Source of the DNA: 58-81 sp012729145
GTDB taxonomy: Bacteria; Synergistota; Synergistia; Synergistales; Thermovirgaceae
NCBI GenBank assembly: GCA_040770625.1
Contig: JAXGIW010000001.1
Location: forward strand, 186,001 to 250,000
DNA length: 64,000 bases
Reading direction: 5' to 3'
Each line of letters opens with the position of its first letter. Within the stretch, counting starts at the first letter, position 1. The notes under the pieces were generated by a model. That model did not search any database. It had not been told where the DNA came from and saw only the letters and a program-made list of their open reading frames with translations. The position numbers and the translations under genes are program-made. This document shows positions 17,142-25,561 of the stretch, in pieces.

Positions 17142-17921
17142 CTACTGGAGACCGATCAGGCGGAGCATCTCGGCCAGTGATCCGGCAAAAGCCCTGCGGA
17201 GCCGGTCGATGGCAAGGACGTCAGGGGTCCTGTCGGACCTCTTGTAGAGGTGTTCGTTGGTCTCCTGAATGATGGCGGGGACCCTTGCCCCGACACGGGA
17301 GCGGGAGTTTACTGAGTGGGCCGCGCAGACGTGGCCGTAGACGGTGTAGTACTCGGACTCGTTGACGGTGACCTTAACCTCTGGGAGCCGCCGGCGGAGC
17401 TGGTCTGCGTAGATCTCAATAAACTCGGGAGGGGAGAATCGTAGTGGTTCCTCGTCCATGTATGAGTTCTGGTAGTTCATGATTTCGATCTGGTTGTCCT
17501 CTACTCCCCTTGCCGTCAGGGAGGAGTGTCCGTCGAAGAGAAAGACCGCCCCCTCGGATATCCTCTCCCCTATCCGGGCGTGGAAGCTCCTGAGATACTT
17601 GCGGGACATCTCCTCTCTCAGTCCTGCCGATGGAGCCAGACCTTCCCTGTAGACAGGCCTCCCCTTCACGTCCACCAGGGGAACGCAGTCTTCGATCACG
17701 TCGGGATGCCGATTGGCCTCCAGGATCATGCTGCAGTAAGGGAAGACCTCCTGGACGTTGCCGAGGATGTCCCTGAAGTCGTAGAGCCAGTTTGTGTACC
17801 AGTCAACGTTCTGTACCAGTTGGGGGAAATCTTCTGACAGGGACCCCGCCGGTATCTCGGAGGGTATCACTACTCCGCTGTGAGGTATTACCACCAGTAT
17901 CGCCTTGGACGACATGGTCAT
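17142..17921 (-). CDS. N-formylglutamate amidohydrolase family protein
   Basis: HutG/FGase-type zinc hydrolase: IPHSGVVIP near the N-terminus, EANRHPDVIEDCVPL, LRSFHARIGERI and VFLFDGHSS supply the usual His/Asp/Glu ligands. Known members release formate from N-formylglutamate in histidine breakdown; others act on N-formyl or N-acyl amino acids. The ATG (17921) overlaps the stop of the aldehyde oxidoreductase gene (ATGA), so it is the third gene of the ferredoxin-AOR operon. No other hut gene is near, so a role outside histidine breakdown is likely. Cytoplasmic, 259 residues. Confidence 0.82.
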   Translation of the reverse strand: MTMSSKAILVVIPHSGVVIPSEIPAGSLSEDFPQLVQNVDWYTNWLYDFRDILGNVQEVFPYCSMILEANRHPDVIEDCVPLVDVKGRPVYREGLAPSAGLREEMSRKYLRSFHARIGERISEGAVFLFDGHSSLTARGVEDNQIEIMNYQNSYMDEEPLRFSPPEFIEIYADQLRRRLPEVKVTVNESEYYTVYGHVCAAHSVNSRSRVGARVPAIIQETNEHLYKRSDRTPDVLAIDRLRRAFAGSLAEMLRLIGLQ

Positions 17922-19663
17922 TTCTCCCGGGATATCCCGGCGTATTCCATAAAAAGATCCAGCCTGCGAGCCATGCGCTCCCTGTCCAGGAAGCCTGTAC
18001 TTGTGCGAACGTTGAACATCTTCTCCGGAATGGTGATGCCCCGGGGGTCGAAGGCGTAGCTCTTTTTCAGCCTGTACTTGGCCTTTAGTGTTTCGGCGCC
18101 GAATTGCTTAAGTCTCTCCGGTGTCCAGTCCATGCCCAGTGATTTGAGACCATCGGCAATTATCTGCGGGTCGTAGACCCCCCTGGCAAAGAGGCAGATC
18201 ACAAGAGAGTTGAGCACCATCCTCCACTGTGCCTCCTCCACCTGCATCCGGACCTGCTCCTCCAGGGGCAAGTCTTTCATAAGCAGTTTCTGGTCGAGGC
18301 TGTAGCCGTTGTCGTCAAGGTGGGAGTGCCTGACCCCGGCGATCCAGGTAATTACCGCGTTCTCACCCGTCAGGTACCCTGCTGGTTCGAGCCCGCCGTA
18401 ATGCATGGCGAAATCCTTGCCGCCGTACTTCGAGGCACAGAAGGCAGTGCCTTTCTCAAGGTCACTGAAGAATTCCCCATTGCCTGAAGATATCCTTTGC
18501 ATGGCCTCCAGGTATGACCGGGTATCCCCAAAGGATAGCGAAAGACCTTCCGTTTCGGCCTCCCCTATGGCCCCCGACAGGAATGCCTCGGTGGCCCAGG
18601 CAAGGGTGTTGCCCATGCTCATGCAGTCCCACCCCTGCTTTTCGATGAAGGCGATAAGCCTGAGTATCTCCCGCGGCGTGGAGATGCTCAGCTGGGTCCC
18701 CACTGCGAAGATTGGCTCGTAGTCGTAGGAGACCCTGACGGTGCTGTAGTGGGCGGGAGCAAATTTTTCCCGCAGTTCTGCCACCTGGATGCAGCCGCAG
18801 GGGCAGTGGGCGCAGGCTATGTGCTGTACGTTCACTTCCTCGAGAAAGGCCTCGCCCGAGATCCTGGAAGCGTTCTCGAAAAAGCCCTGGGTGAAGTTCC
18901 TGGTGGGAAGGCCCCGTATCGCGTTAAGGGGAAGGATGTTGGCTGGGGTCCCGAGCTGATGGTACTTTTTCATCTCGCCTGACCGGACCACCCTGTCGTA
19001 AATAGTCTGGTAGACAGACCCATAAGCCCTGGAGTCGGCTATTACGACAGATCCCTTGCCGCTGACGGCTATTGCCTTGAGTTTCTTGGAACCCATTACG
19101 GCGCCGAGGCCAAGGCGACCGAAGTGCCGCGAACTGTCCACCGTCGCGCATGCCATCGGGGATAGCCTCTCCCCTGCAGGACCTATCCTGACGATCGAGA
19201 GTTTCCTTCCCTTCTTTTCGAGAGCTTCGCGGAGGATCCTGTCAGTGGCCGGGGCTGACTGCCCCCAGAAGGTTCCGGCAGATCTGACTTTCGCCTCCTG
19301 TCCGTCGATATGCAGAAAGACGGGCCGGTCGGAGGCTCCGGTTATCACCAGGGCATCAATCCCCGTCTCTCTAAGCGCCGCCGCTAATCGCCCCCCCGCA
19401 TGGGATTCTCCCAGTTCGCCAGTCAGGGGCGAGCGGAAGAGTGCCACGGTCTTTGTCGCAACCGGGTAAAGGGCGCTGAAGGGACCGATGGTAAAAATGA
19501 CCGGGGCTAGCGGCGAGAGGGGGTCGGTTTCCGAATTACCGTGTCTTGCTAGCAGTTCAGTAGCAACGGCTGTTCCACCAAGGAGTTCGGTAAAGAGGCC
19601 GCCATCTTCCTCTATTCTGCTCTTTCCAGAAGTGAGGTCGGTAAAGAGTACCCTCCCTTGCAT
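17918..19663 (-). CDS. Aldehyde:ferredoxin oxidoreductase (tungsten/molybdopterin)
   Basis: Oxidises aldehydes to acids, giving electrons to ferredoxin; the cofactor is a bis-pterin tungsten or molybdenum centre plus 4Fe-4S. The start is the ATG at 19663, one base after the ferredoxin stop; a longer frame upstream overlaps the ferredoxin gene and is rejected. The N-terminal domain has GRVLFTDLTSGKSR and GGTAVATELL; FGRLGLGAVMGSKKLKAI is the pterin-binding part; CAHCPCGC (~residue 285) and a late Cys (VICLFARG) are the cluster ligands. At 581 residues it is slightly shorter than archaeal AOR. The substrate is unknown; amino-acid-derived aldehydes are plausible for a fermenter. Confidence 0.93.
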   Translation of the reverse strand: MQGRVLFTDLTSGKSRIEEDGGLFTELLGGTAVATELLARHGNSETDPLSPLAPVIFTIGPFSALYPVATKTVALFRSPLTGELGESHAGGRLAAALRETGIDALVITGASDRPVFLHIDGQEAKVRSAGTFWGQSAPATDRILREALEKKGRKLSIVRIGPAGERLSPMACATVDSSRHFGRLGLGAVMGSKKLKAIAVSGKGSVVIADSRAYGSVYQTIYDRVVRSGEMKKYHQLGTPANILPLNAIRGLPTRNFTQGFFENASRISGEAFLEEVNVQHIACAHCPCGCIQVAELREKFAPAHYSTVRVSYDYEPIFAVGTQLSISTPREILRLIAFIEKQGWDCMSMGNTLAWATEAFLSGAIGEAETEGLSLSFGDTRSYLEAMQRISSGNGEFFSDLEKGTAFCASKYGGKDFAMHYGGLEPAGYLTGENAVITWIAGVRHSHLDDNGYSLDQKLLMKDLPLEEQVRMQVEEAQWRMVLNSLVICLFARGVYDPQIIADGLKSLGMDWTPERLKQFGAETLKAKYRLKKSYAFDPRGITIPEKMFNVRTSTGFLDRERMARRLDLFMEYAGISREK

Positions 19664-19664
19664 G

Positions 19665-20090
19665 CTACTCACCTTCCCCGGACGGGGTGCGTTCAACAAG
19701 GGCAATAACGCCGTTTGGACAGAAGTCCACACACTGCCCGCAGAAAATGCACGGGATAGGGACACCGTCTTCCTCATCCCACTGGAGCGCGGCTATGGTA
19801 CATGCCTTAACGCAGGCCCCGCATGAAATGCACTTATCCCTGTCCAGCCTCACGCCACCGCCCTCAACAGTTGTCAGCGCCCCAGCAGGACAGGCAGCAG
19901 CACAGTCCGGACGGACGCATCTCGAGCAGACCCGGATCGAGAAGGCCCCTTCGGCTCCCGAATAGGCCCGGACGCGCATGGCGGATTTGCCCGTACCCCC
20001 GAGCCCCCTCAGTTTGCGCGTGCAGGCGTACATGCAGCTAAGGCAGCCTATGCACCTGTCGCGGTTCACTACTTTCAGGATCCTGACCAT
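19665..20090 (-). CDS. Four-cluster polyferredoxin partner of AOR
   Basis: 141 residues with four cysteine sets for 4Fe-4S clusters: CIGCLSCMYACTR, CSRCVRPDCAAACP, CISCGACVKACTI and CIFCGQCVDFCP. No membrane segment. First gene of the AOR operon and one base away from it, so it most likely receives the electrons from aldehyde oxidation and passes them to cellular ferredoxin or another enzyme. This arrangement is common for tungsten oxidoreductases of the AOR family. Confidence 0.92.
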   Translation of the reverse strand: MVRILKVVNRDRCIGCLSCMYACTRKLRGLGGTGKSAMRVRAYSGAEGAFSIRVCSRCVRPDCAAACPAGALTTVEGGGVRLDRDKCISCGACVKACTIAALQWDEEDGVPIPCIFCGQCVDFCPNGVIALVERTPSGEGE

Positions 20091-20112
20091 GATGTCCTCC
20101 TCGCCTTAACGG

Positions 20113-21369
20113 TCAAACCGTCAACGGCTGGATCTCCTTCACAAAGTATTCGTGAGCTTCGTGCTGTGACTTCAACATACGCGCAATGATCTCACGGTAG
20201 TCAGCTTCAAGGGCATCCACCACTCCCCCGTCGAGAGCACCTGATCCGACCTGTTTTCTGATGACCCCCATCACCTTGTCCTGGGGGAGCCCGGCCCTGT
20301 AGGGCCTCTCCTCGGCCAGGGCTGTAAGAATGTCCGCTACAGCCATGATCCTTGACCCCAGGTTGATCTCTTTCCCCGTGAGATGGAAAGGGTATCCGTC
20401 CCCGTCGAGACGTTCATGATGGAAGGCGGCCCACTCGGCTATCTGTTGCATCCCTTCTATGGATATGAGCACCGAATAGGTGAAGTAGGTGTGCTGTTTA
20501 ACAATTGCGTATTCTTCGGGGGTAAGTCTGTCTGGTTTCATGAGTATGCTGTTGGGGATGGCAAGCTTGCCAAGGTCGTGAAGATCACCGGCAATCTCCA
20601 TAAGGCTGCATCCTATCTCACTCTTGCCCATGAAGCCCGCAAGGGCTACCGCCGAGGCGGACACACCAGCCGAGTGAGTGGCTGTGAAGTGTGAACGGTA
20701 GTCTATCATGTTCCGGAACAGCCTGGAAAAATCCCTCACTTGCTGAAGATCCAGGACCCGGTGGCGACAGGGTCCCGAATTGAGAAGGTAGCCGTAGATC
20801 CTTTGAGATACTACGTCGAGCCAGAAATCCTCCCTCACTGACACCTTCAGGAAAAGATCTATCGCCTCCGGGAGTATCGCTTCCGATAGACCCCCGACCA
20901 GATTTGAAATATCGTCGGATTGGTGCAGTATAAATCGGGTTCTGTCGATAGCCCTCTCGATATTGTCTGCAAGGTTAAGGATCTGGGCAAGGAGCGCGTC
21001 CTTCCGGGAGAGAGGGACCAGTTTCGGATAGGGAGTATGGTGATGTCGCACGATCCCGGCTATCCTCTCAAAACCCGGGACGGGGCCCAGGAGCTTCTTC
21101 CCGAGGATGCAGTGCTTCTCCGTGTCATAGACCTCCACCCGGTGGAGGTCTATCTTGTCCTCCGGCGAGAGGGCCCCTATGTCATGGATCAGGGCGGCAG
21201 TGAAGAGATCGTCAGTATCCTTCGAGTCGAGCCCGGCGGCCTTGCCCATCTCCCAGCAGATGAAGGCCGTTCTTATCTGGTGCTGGGAGAGCCTGGTGCT
21301 GGCAAGATCCACTGCATCGGAGAAGGAAAGCAGCAGGTTCAGATAGTCTACGCTAAATGGTTTATACAT
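20113..21369 (-). CDS. Tandem HD / HD-GYP protein, probable cyclic-di-GMP phosphodiesterase
   Basis: The C-terminal half (~residues 225-400) is an HD-GYP domain: ATHSAGVSASAVAL, GDLHDLGKLAIP, the K-x-HT(Y) segment VKQHTYFTYSVL, AFHHERLDGDGYP and MAVADILTALAEERPYR. The N-terminal half (~30-175) is a second HD-like domain (LIHDIGALSPEDK, IVRHHHTPYPK). No sensor, membrane or receiver domain. HD-GYP enzymes cut cyclic-di-GMP to GMP. It is separated by 22 bases from the ferredoxin gene and could be co-transcribed with it, being upstream. Confidence 0.85.
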   Translation of the reverse strand: MYKPFSVDYLNLLLSFSDAVDLASTRLSQHQIRTAFICWEMGKAAGLDSKDTDDLFTAALIHDIGALSPEDKIDLHRVEVYDTEKHCILGKKLLGPVPGFERIAGIVRHHHTPYPKLVPLSRKDALLAQILNLADNIERAIDRTRFILHQSDDISNLVGGLSEAILPEAIDLFLKVSVREDFWLDVVSQRIYGYLLNSGPCRHRVLDLQQVRDFSRLFRNMIDYRSHFTATHSAGVSASAVALAGFMGKSEIGCSLMEIAGDLHDLGKLAIPNSILMKPDRLTPEEYAIVKQHTYFTYSVLISIEGMQQIAEWAAFHHERLDGDGYPFHLTGKEINLGSRIMAVADILTALAEERPYRAGLPQDKVMGVIRKQVGSGALDGGVVDALEADYREIIARMLKSQHEAHEYFVKEIQPLTV

Positions 21370-21521
21370 GGTCAGTACCTCGATTATGTTCTGTCTTGGG
21401 GAGTATCATATCAGATATGGGCTCAGGTACCGGGAACTGTCCTGATATAGTATCTTGAGCAAAGATACAGGAAACAGGCGCAACTCCGTGGATCAGACAG
21501 TTTTGAAGGGGGTATTCCCTT

Positions 21522-22400
21522 ATGGCGGGCACAGAGATCTCCCCGGAGATCCGAAAGCAGATAATGCTCTTCCAGAGGACGGAGATAACCGAGTACAACA
21601 TCTACCAGAGACTGGCCAGGAGAATGGAGGGGAAGAACCGGGAAGTCCTCGAGAGGATCTCCCTTGACGAGAAGCGGCATGCCGGGGTATGGCGACGCTA
21701 TACAGGTGTCGACCCCGGACCGGACCGTTTAATGATGTTCTTCTACCTTATGCTTGCCTTCGTATTCGGGATCACTTTCGCCATCAAGATAATGGAGAGG
21801 AACGAGGAGTCGGCCGAGGCAGCCTACGGGGCGGTGGCGGATCTTGTGCCGGAGGCACGGCAGATAATGCACGAGGAGGAGGAGCACGAGAAAGCACTGA
21901 CGGACCTTCTCGACGAGGAGCGCCTCAGGTACATAGGTTCCATGGTACTGGGGCTCAACGACGCACTGGTGGAGCTGACAGGGGCCCTGGCGGGCTTTAC
22001 CTTCGCCCTCGCCGATGGCAGGGTCGTGGGGGTTGCCGGCCTTATCACCGGAGTTGCGGCCACCCTCTCCATGGGAGCCTCGGAGTTCCTGTCCCAAAGG
22101 TCCGAGAGCGGGGAACTGAACCCTCTTAAGGCGGCCGTCTACACGGGCATCGCATACCTGGTTACGGTCACCCTGCTAGTTTCTCCTTTCTTCATTGTTG
22201 CCAACGTGTACGGTGCGATGTTGTGGGCCCTGATCAACGCCTTGCTTGTGATCCTCTTCTTCTCATACTTCGTCTCGGTTGTGAAGGAGACCCCCTTCCG
22301 GCCCGCTTTCCTGGAGATGGCAGCCATAAGCTTCGGCGTCGCCCTGGTGTCGTTCCTGATAGGCCTTCTGGCAAGGCGCCTGCTTCCCATCGACATCTAG
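21522..22400 (+). CDS. Ferritin-like domain fused to VIT1/CCC1 metal transporter
   Basis: The first ~135 residues are a rubrerythrin-type four-helix domain: Glu-rich helices with FQRTEITEYNIYQRLA, LDEKRHAGVWRRY and MHEEEEHEKAL supplying Glu/His ligands for a di-iron site. The rest is a VIT1/CCC1 transporter (GSMVLGLNDALVELTGALAG, ATLSMGASEFLSQRSE, then paired membrane helices). This resembles membrane-bound ferritins such as MbfA, which export iron or manganese. ATG 21522 has GAAGGGGG upstream. 292 residues, inner membrane. It probably protects against iron overload, and peroxide if coupled to oxidation at the ferritin site. Confidence 0.9.
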   Translation: MAGTEISPEIRKQIMLFQRTEITEYNIYQRLARRMEGKNREVLERISLDEKRHAGVWRRYTGVDPGPDRLMMFFYLMLAFVFGITFAIKIMERNEESAEAAYGAVADLVPEARQIMHEEEEHEKALTDLLDEERLRYIGSMVLGLNDALVELTGALAGFTFALADGRVVGVAGLITGVAATLSMGASEFLSQRSESGELNPLKAAVYTGIAYLVTVTLLVSPFFIVANVYGAMLWALINALLVILFFSYFVSVVKETPFRPAFLEMAAISFGVALVSFLIGLLARRLLPIDI

Positions 22401-22435
22401 GTCCGAGGATCCGGAGCAAACACAGCATCACAAGG

Positions 22436-22475
22436 AAAGGCGGGGGTGAGATATCATCACACCCCCGCCTTTGTT
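22436..22475. terminator. Terminator shared by convergent transporter genes
   Basis: AAAGGCGGGGGTG (22436-22448) pairs perfectly with CACCCCCGCCTTT (22460-22472). It lies between the stop of the VIT1 fusion gene and the minus-strand symporter stop, with A and T ends usable in both directions. Confidence 0.88.
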
Positions 22476-22505
22476 ACCACTTTACAGGGACCTTTTCCCC
22501 GCCTG

Positions 22506-23963
22506 TCAGGATTTTTCGTAGAAGAGGTCCATGTTCTCTTCCTTGCTGTGCTCCGTCATCAGGGAGATCACGACAATGGAAACGAAGGACACGGCCCATC
22601 CTATGTAGGATCCCGAAAATCCTCCGGGATCGCCCATGAGAGACCAGACCAGGGCCGAACCGCCACCCAGGAGGATGCTCCAGAAAGCTCCCGTCGCCGT
22701 AGCCCGCGGCCAGAAGAGCAGTGCCAGCATGGGGAAGAAGAGCCCTGCGGCACCGAAGGTGTAGGCATAGAGGACAAGGTCGATGATCCTGGGGATCTTG
22801 TAGGCCAGGCCTATCGCCAGAGCCCCGAAAACGAGGACGGCAAGCCGGTTCACCTTCATGAGCTGTTTGTCCGTTGCCTCAGGGTTTATGATCTTCCTGT
22901 AGATATCGTTAGTAAATATCGCGACCGAACCTATCAGGCAGGAGTCTGCGGTAGATAGTACCGCCGCAAGGTATGCAGCGATAACAAGCCCCGAAAGGCC
23001 GATAGGCAGAATGGTCATTATCATCATTGGTGTAGCCAGTTCAGGATCGGCAAGCCCAGGCAGAAGGACCCTTGCAAGCAGCCCCACCAGCGTGGTGCCG
23101 ATGGCGAATATGGGCCACTCGATGGGTATCCCGACCAGGAACATGCCCCACTTGGCAGTACTCTCATCCTTGGCGGCAATAACGCGCTGGAAAGTTGCAA
23201 TGGAGATGAACCAGACCGGGAAGATCGACAGGAACCACCCGATGGCGGTCTTCCAGTCTATACCTCCCCATTTGGTCAAGCTGGCCGTCTCCGGATCGGC
23301 GGCCAGTTTTTCCATCAGAGCCCCATAACCGCCAACTTCCCTGAGTCCCAGGGGTACCAGTACAACGATAACTCCAAAGGTAAGAATAACCAGCTGGTAA
23401 ACGTCCAGGGTGATAACACCCTTGAGTCCACCCATTGCAGTGTAGATAAGAATGATCGCTCCTGCGATGATTATTGTTGCGGTAACGCTCAGGCCGATCG
23501 TTCCTGAGACCAGTTTGGCCCCGGCTATGACCTGGCCGCCAACAAAAGTCCACCATGAAAGCCCTATGGCAATGGCAGCCATAAGACCGGCCCTCTTGTC
23601 GAACCTGGATTCGAAGAGATCGCCCGTGGTAAATCCCTTCACCCTTTCGGACCATCGCTTGATCTTGGGCGCCATTAGCAAGGCTGCCAGGACAGCACTG
23701 AGAGCGGAGACGCCAATAAGCCACGAGCCGGAGATCCCCAGGCTGAATCCAAGGCCTCCCATGGCAATACTGAAGCCGCCCCCAAGGTCTGTGGCCGCGC
23801 CCGACCCGGCAGTCCTGACTATTCCCATGTTCCTGTCAGCCGCCAGGAAGGATTCGTTCTCATTCCCCTTCTGCTGTGCCTTTTTCATGATGTAATAGCT
23901 GATCGTGACGAGGGAAGCAAAATAAAGGATGACGATCACAAGGTCAACGATATGTAACTGCAT
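22506..23963 (-). CDS. Sodium:solute symporter (SSS family)
   Basis: 485 residues with about 13 hydrophobic helices. SSS hallmarks: RSLAADRN-like FLAADRNMGIVRTAGSGAA near the N-terminus, a GGFSIAMGGLGFSLGISG segment, AMGGLKGVITLDVYQ, and AAVLSTADSCLIGSVAIFTND. Substrates of the family include proline, pantothenate, sugars and short acids; none can be chosen. The start is ATG 23963 after GGAGGTTGGGAG. It lies 134 bases downstream of an M20 peptidase on the same strand, so uptake of a peptide or N-acyl amino acid for that enzyme is possible (inference). Confidence 0.93.
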   Translation of the reverse strand: MQLHIVDLVIVILYFASLVTISYYIMKKAQQKGNENESFLAADRNMGIVRTAGSGAATDLGGGFSIAMGGLGFSLGISGSWLIGVSALSAVLAALLMAPKIKRWSERVKGFTTGDLFESRFDKRAGLMAAIAIGLSWWTFVGGQVIAGAKLVSGTIGLSVTATIIIAGAIILIYTAMGGLKGVITLDVYQLVILTFGVIVVLVPLGLREVGGYGALMEKLAADPETASLTKWGGIDWKTAIGWFLSIFPVWFISIATFQRVIAAKDESTAKWGMFLVGIPIEWPIFAIGTTLVGLLARVLLPGLADPELATPMMIMTILPIGLSGLVIAAYLAAVLSTADSCLIGSVAIFTNDIYRKIINPEATDKQLMKVNRLAVLVFGALAIGLAYKIPRIIDLVLYAYTFGAAGLFFPMLALLFWPRATATGAFWSILLGGGSALVWSLMGDPGGFSGSYIGWAVSFVSIVVISLMTEHSKEENMDLFYEKS

Positions 23964-24097
23964 GTTCTCCCAACCTCCTTTTCCTCTTTTTTGCCGGACT
24001 TGCGATATTGACTTGTTGGCCTTTGCAGCCGACCGACAAAAAAAGAACCTTTAAGACCCGCTACTTCCTCCTCCATAGCTCACGATCCCTGGACCAT

Positions 24098-25309
24098 TCA
24101 CTCACCCCCCTCCCTTCCTGCCATACGGCAGAGGAACCTGTAGACTATCCCGGCGGTCGCAACAACCGTGTCCAGCTCGACATATTCATCGGCGGCATGA
24201 AAGTTGCCACCCTTGGGTCCCACAACGAGTGTTGGGATCCCAAGTCTCCCTCCCGTGTAGCAGAAATCACCCACGCTGGAGAAGTAACTGAAGGCAGGCT
24301 CACGGCCTGTGGCCTCTCTTATGGAGGAGACCATCTGCCTTACCATTTCGTGATCATCAGGGGTAACATAGGCAGGAAACCCGTCACACTCATCATGGGG
24401 GGCGACCCTGAACCTGATATCTGCCTTACCCTTAATGCAGGCCCGCCTGACTGCCTCTTCTGCCTCCCTTATCACCGTCTCCCTGGTCTCTCCCACCACT
24501 ACATGACGAAAGACGTTAAAAGATGCCTCATCCGGGACGGAAAGAGCCGCCCCTCCACCATGGAATTCCACACAGCAAATGGAACCCGGTCCAAGCTTTT
24601 CATGGGGTTCCAGTTCGCTCTTCTCTAACTCCAACAGGATCTTTGCCGCTTCGCTAACGGCATTTATCCCCTCCTCTGGCTGTGCACCGTGGGCGGATCT
24701 CCCACGGACCTTTACAGAGTAGTTCCATCCACCCCTTGCTCCCAGGCAGATGCTGGGGAACCCGACATCCGCAAAGGCGCTGCTCGGCTCTGTTATCAAT
24801 GCTACATCGGCATCAGGGGGTATCTTCCCATCCAGGATCAGGGCATCGGTCCCGAGGCCGAAGGGCCCTTCTTCATCACAGACAAGGCTGTAATGGATGC
24901 TTCCCCTGAAGGGGGAGGCATCTTTAACGAACTCCTGAAGGGCGAGCATTATGGTGGCGCATCCGCTTTTCATATCGCAGGCGCCGAGACCGAACATCCT
25001 GTTCCCCTCGATCGAAGCGCCGAAGGGGTCCCTGGTCCAACCGCTGCAAAGTTTTACCGTATCAAGATGTCCATTCAGGATCACCTTTGGACCGGGGAGC
25101 CCCCCCTCCAGGGTGCCGATAACGTTGATACCCTTGTAGTCGTAAACTTTCTTTTCATGGAAATGATGGAATTCCGCGGGGACACCGCGTCTCTCTAACC
25201 ACTCCCGGGCAAAACCCATGATCTCCTTCTCTTCGAAATAGGGGCTCGGTATCCTGACCAGGTCTGAAAGGAGCCTCTCAGTCGCACCCCTGTCAAATGT
25301 TCTATCCAT
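24098..25309 (-). CDS. M20 family metallopeptidase (ArgE/DapE-type)
   Basis: Two-zinc amidohydrolase: LNGHLDTVKL (His and Asp), GLGACDMKSG (bridging Asp), VCDEEGPFGLGTD (catalytic Glu pair) and NFHAADEYVEL (His). The dimerisation domain is visible around VKVRGRSAHGAQPEEG. Start chosen at ATG 25309 behind AAGGAAGG; ATG 25342 with GGGAG is the alternative, and the extra N-terminal residues of longer forms look non-conserved. 403 residues. Likely deacylates N-acyl amino acids or cuts dipeptides; the exact substrate is unknown. Divergent from the YtcJ amidohydrolase across an AT-rich gap (25310-25561), and upstream of a Na+ symporter. Confidence 0.9.
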   Translation of the reverse strand: MDRTFDRGATERLLSDLVRIPSPYFEEKEIMGFAREWLERRGVPAEFHHFHEKKVYDYKGINVIGTLEGGLPGPKVILNGHLDTVKLCSGWTRDPFGASIEGNRMFGLGACDMKSGCATIMLALQEFVKDASPFRGSIHYSLVCDEEGPFGLGTDALILDGKIPPDADVALITEPSSAFADVGFPSICLGARGGWNYSVKVRGRSAHGAQPEEGINAVSEAAKILLELEKSELEPHEKLGPGSICCVEFHGGGAALSVPDEASFNVFRHVVVGETRETVIREAEEAVRRACIKGKADIRFRVAPHDECDGFPAYVTPDDHEMVRQMVSSIREATGREPAFSYFSSVGDFCYTGGRLGIPTLVVGPKGGNFHAADEYVELDTVVATAGIVYRFLCRMAGREGGE

Positions 25310-25561
25310 TGCCCTGCCTTCCTTGTTGTCCATAACTTTCATGTCGGGACCACTCCCCGTAAACAAAATATTTTTAATTAAAGAAGGAAACAGATAGTTT
25401 GACATTTAAATAGATATAATCTACGTTACCAGATTATTACAATGCGTCAAATTGTATGCCTTAAGGGAACAACGGTTTCATGGACTGTTTAAGGGTTGAT
25501 GCTTTTTTCCGCTGCCTTTATCCTCAATTCGAGATCTCTTTCCATGGAGGAGGGAGGGTGG

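Noticed and set aside
25399..25420. Promoter TTGACA ... TATAAT on the plus strand before the YtcJ gene
   Set aside because: The spacer is only 10 bases, far below the 15-19 needed; the AT-rich gap may hold another promoter that I cannot place.
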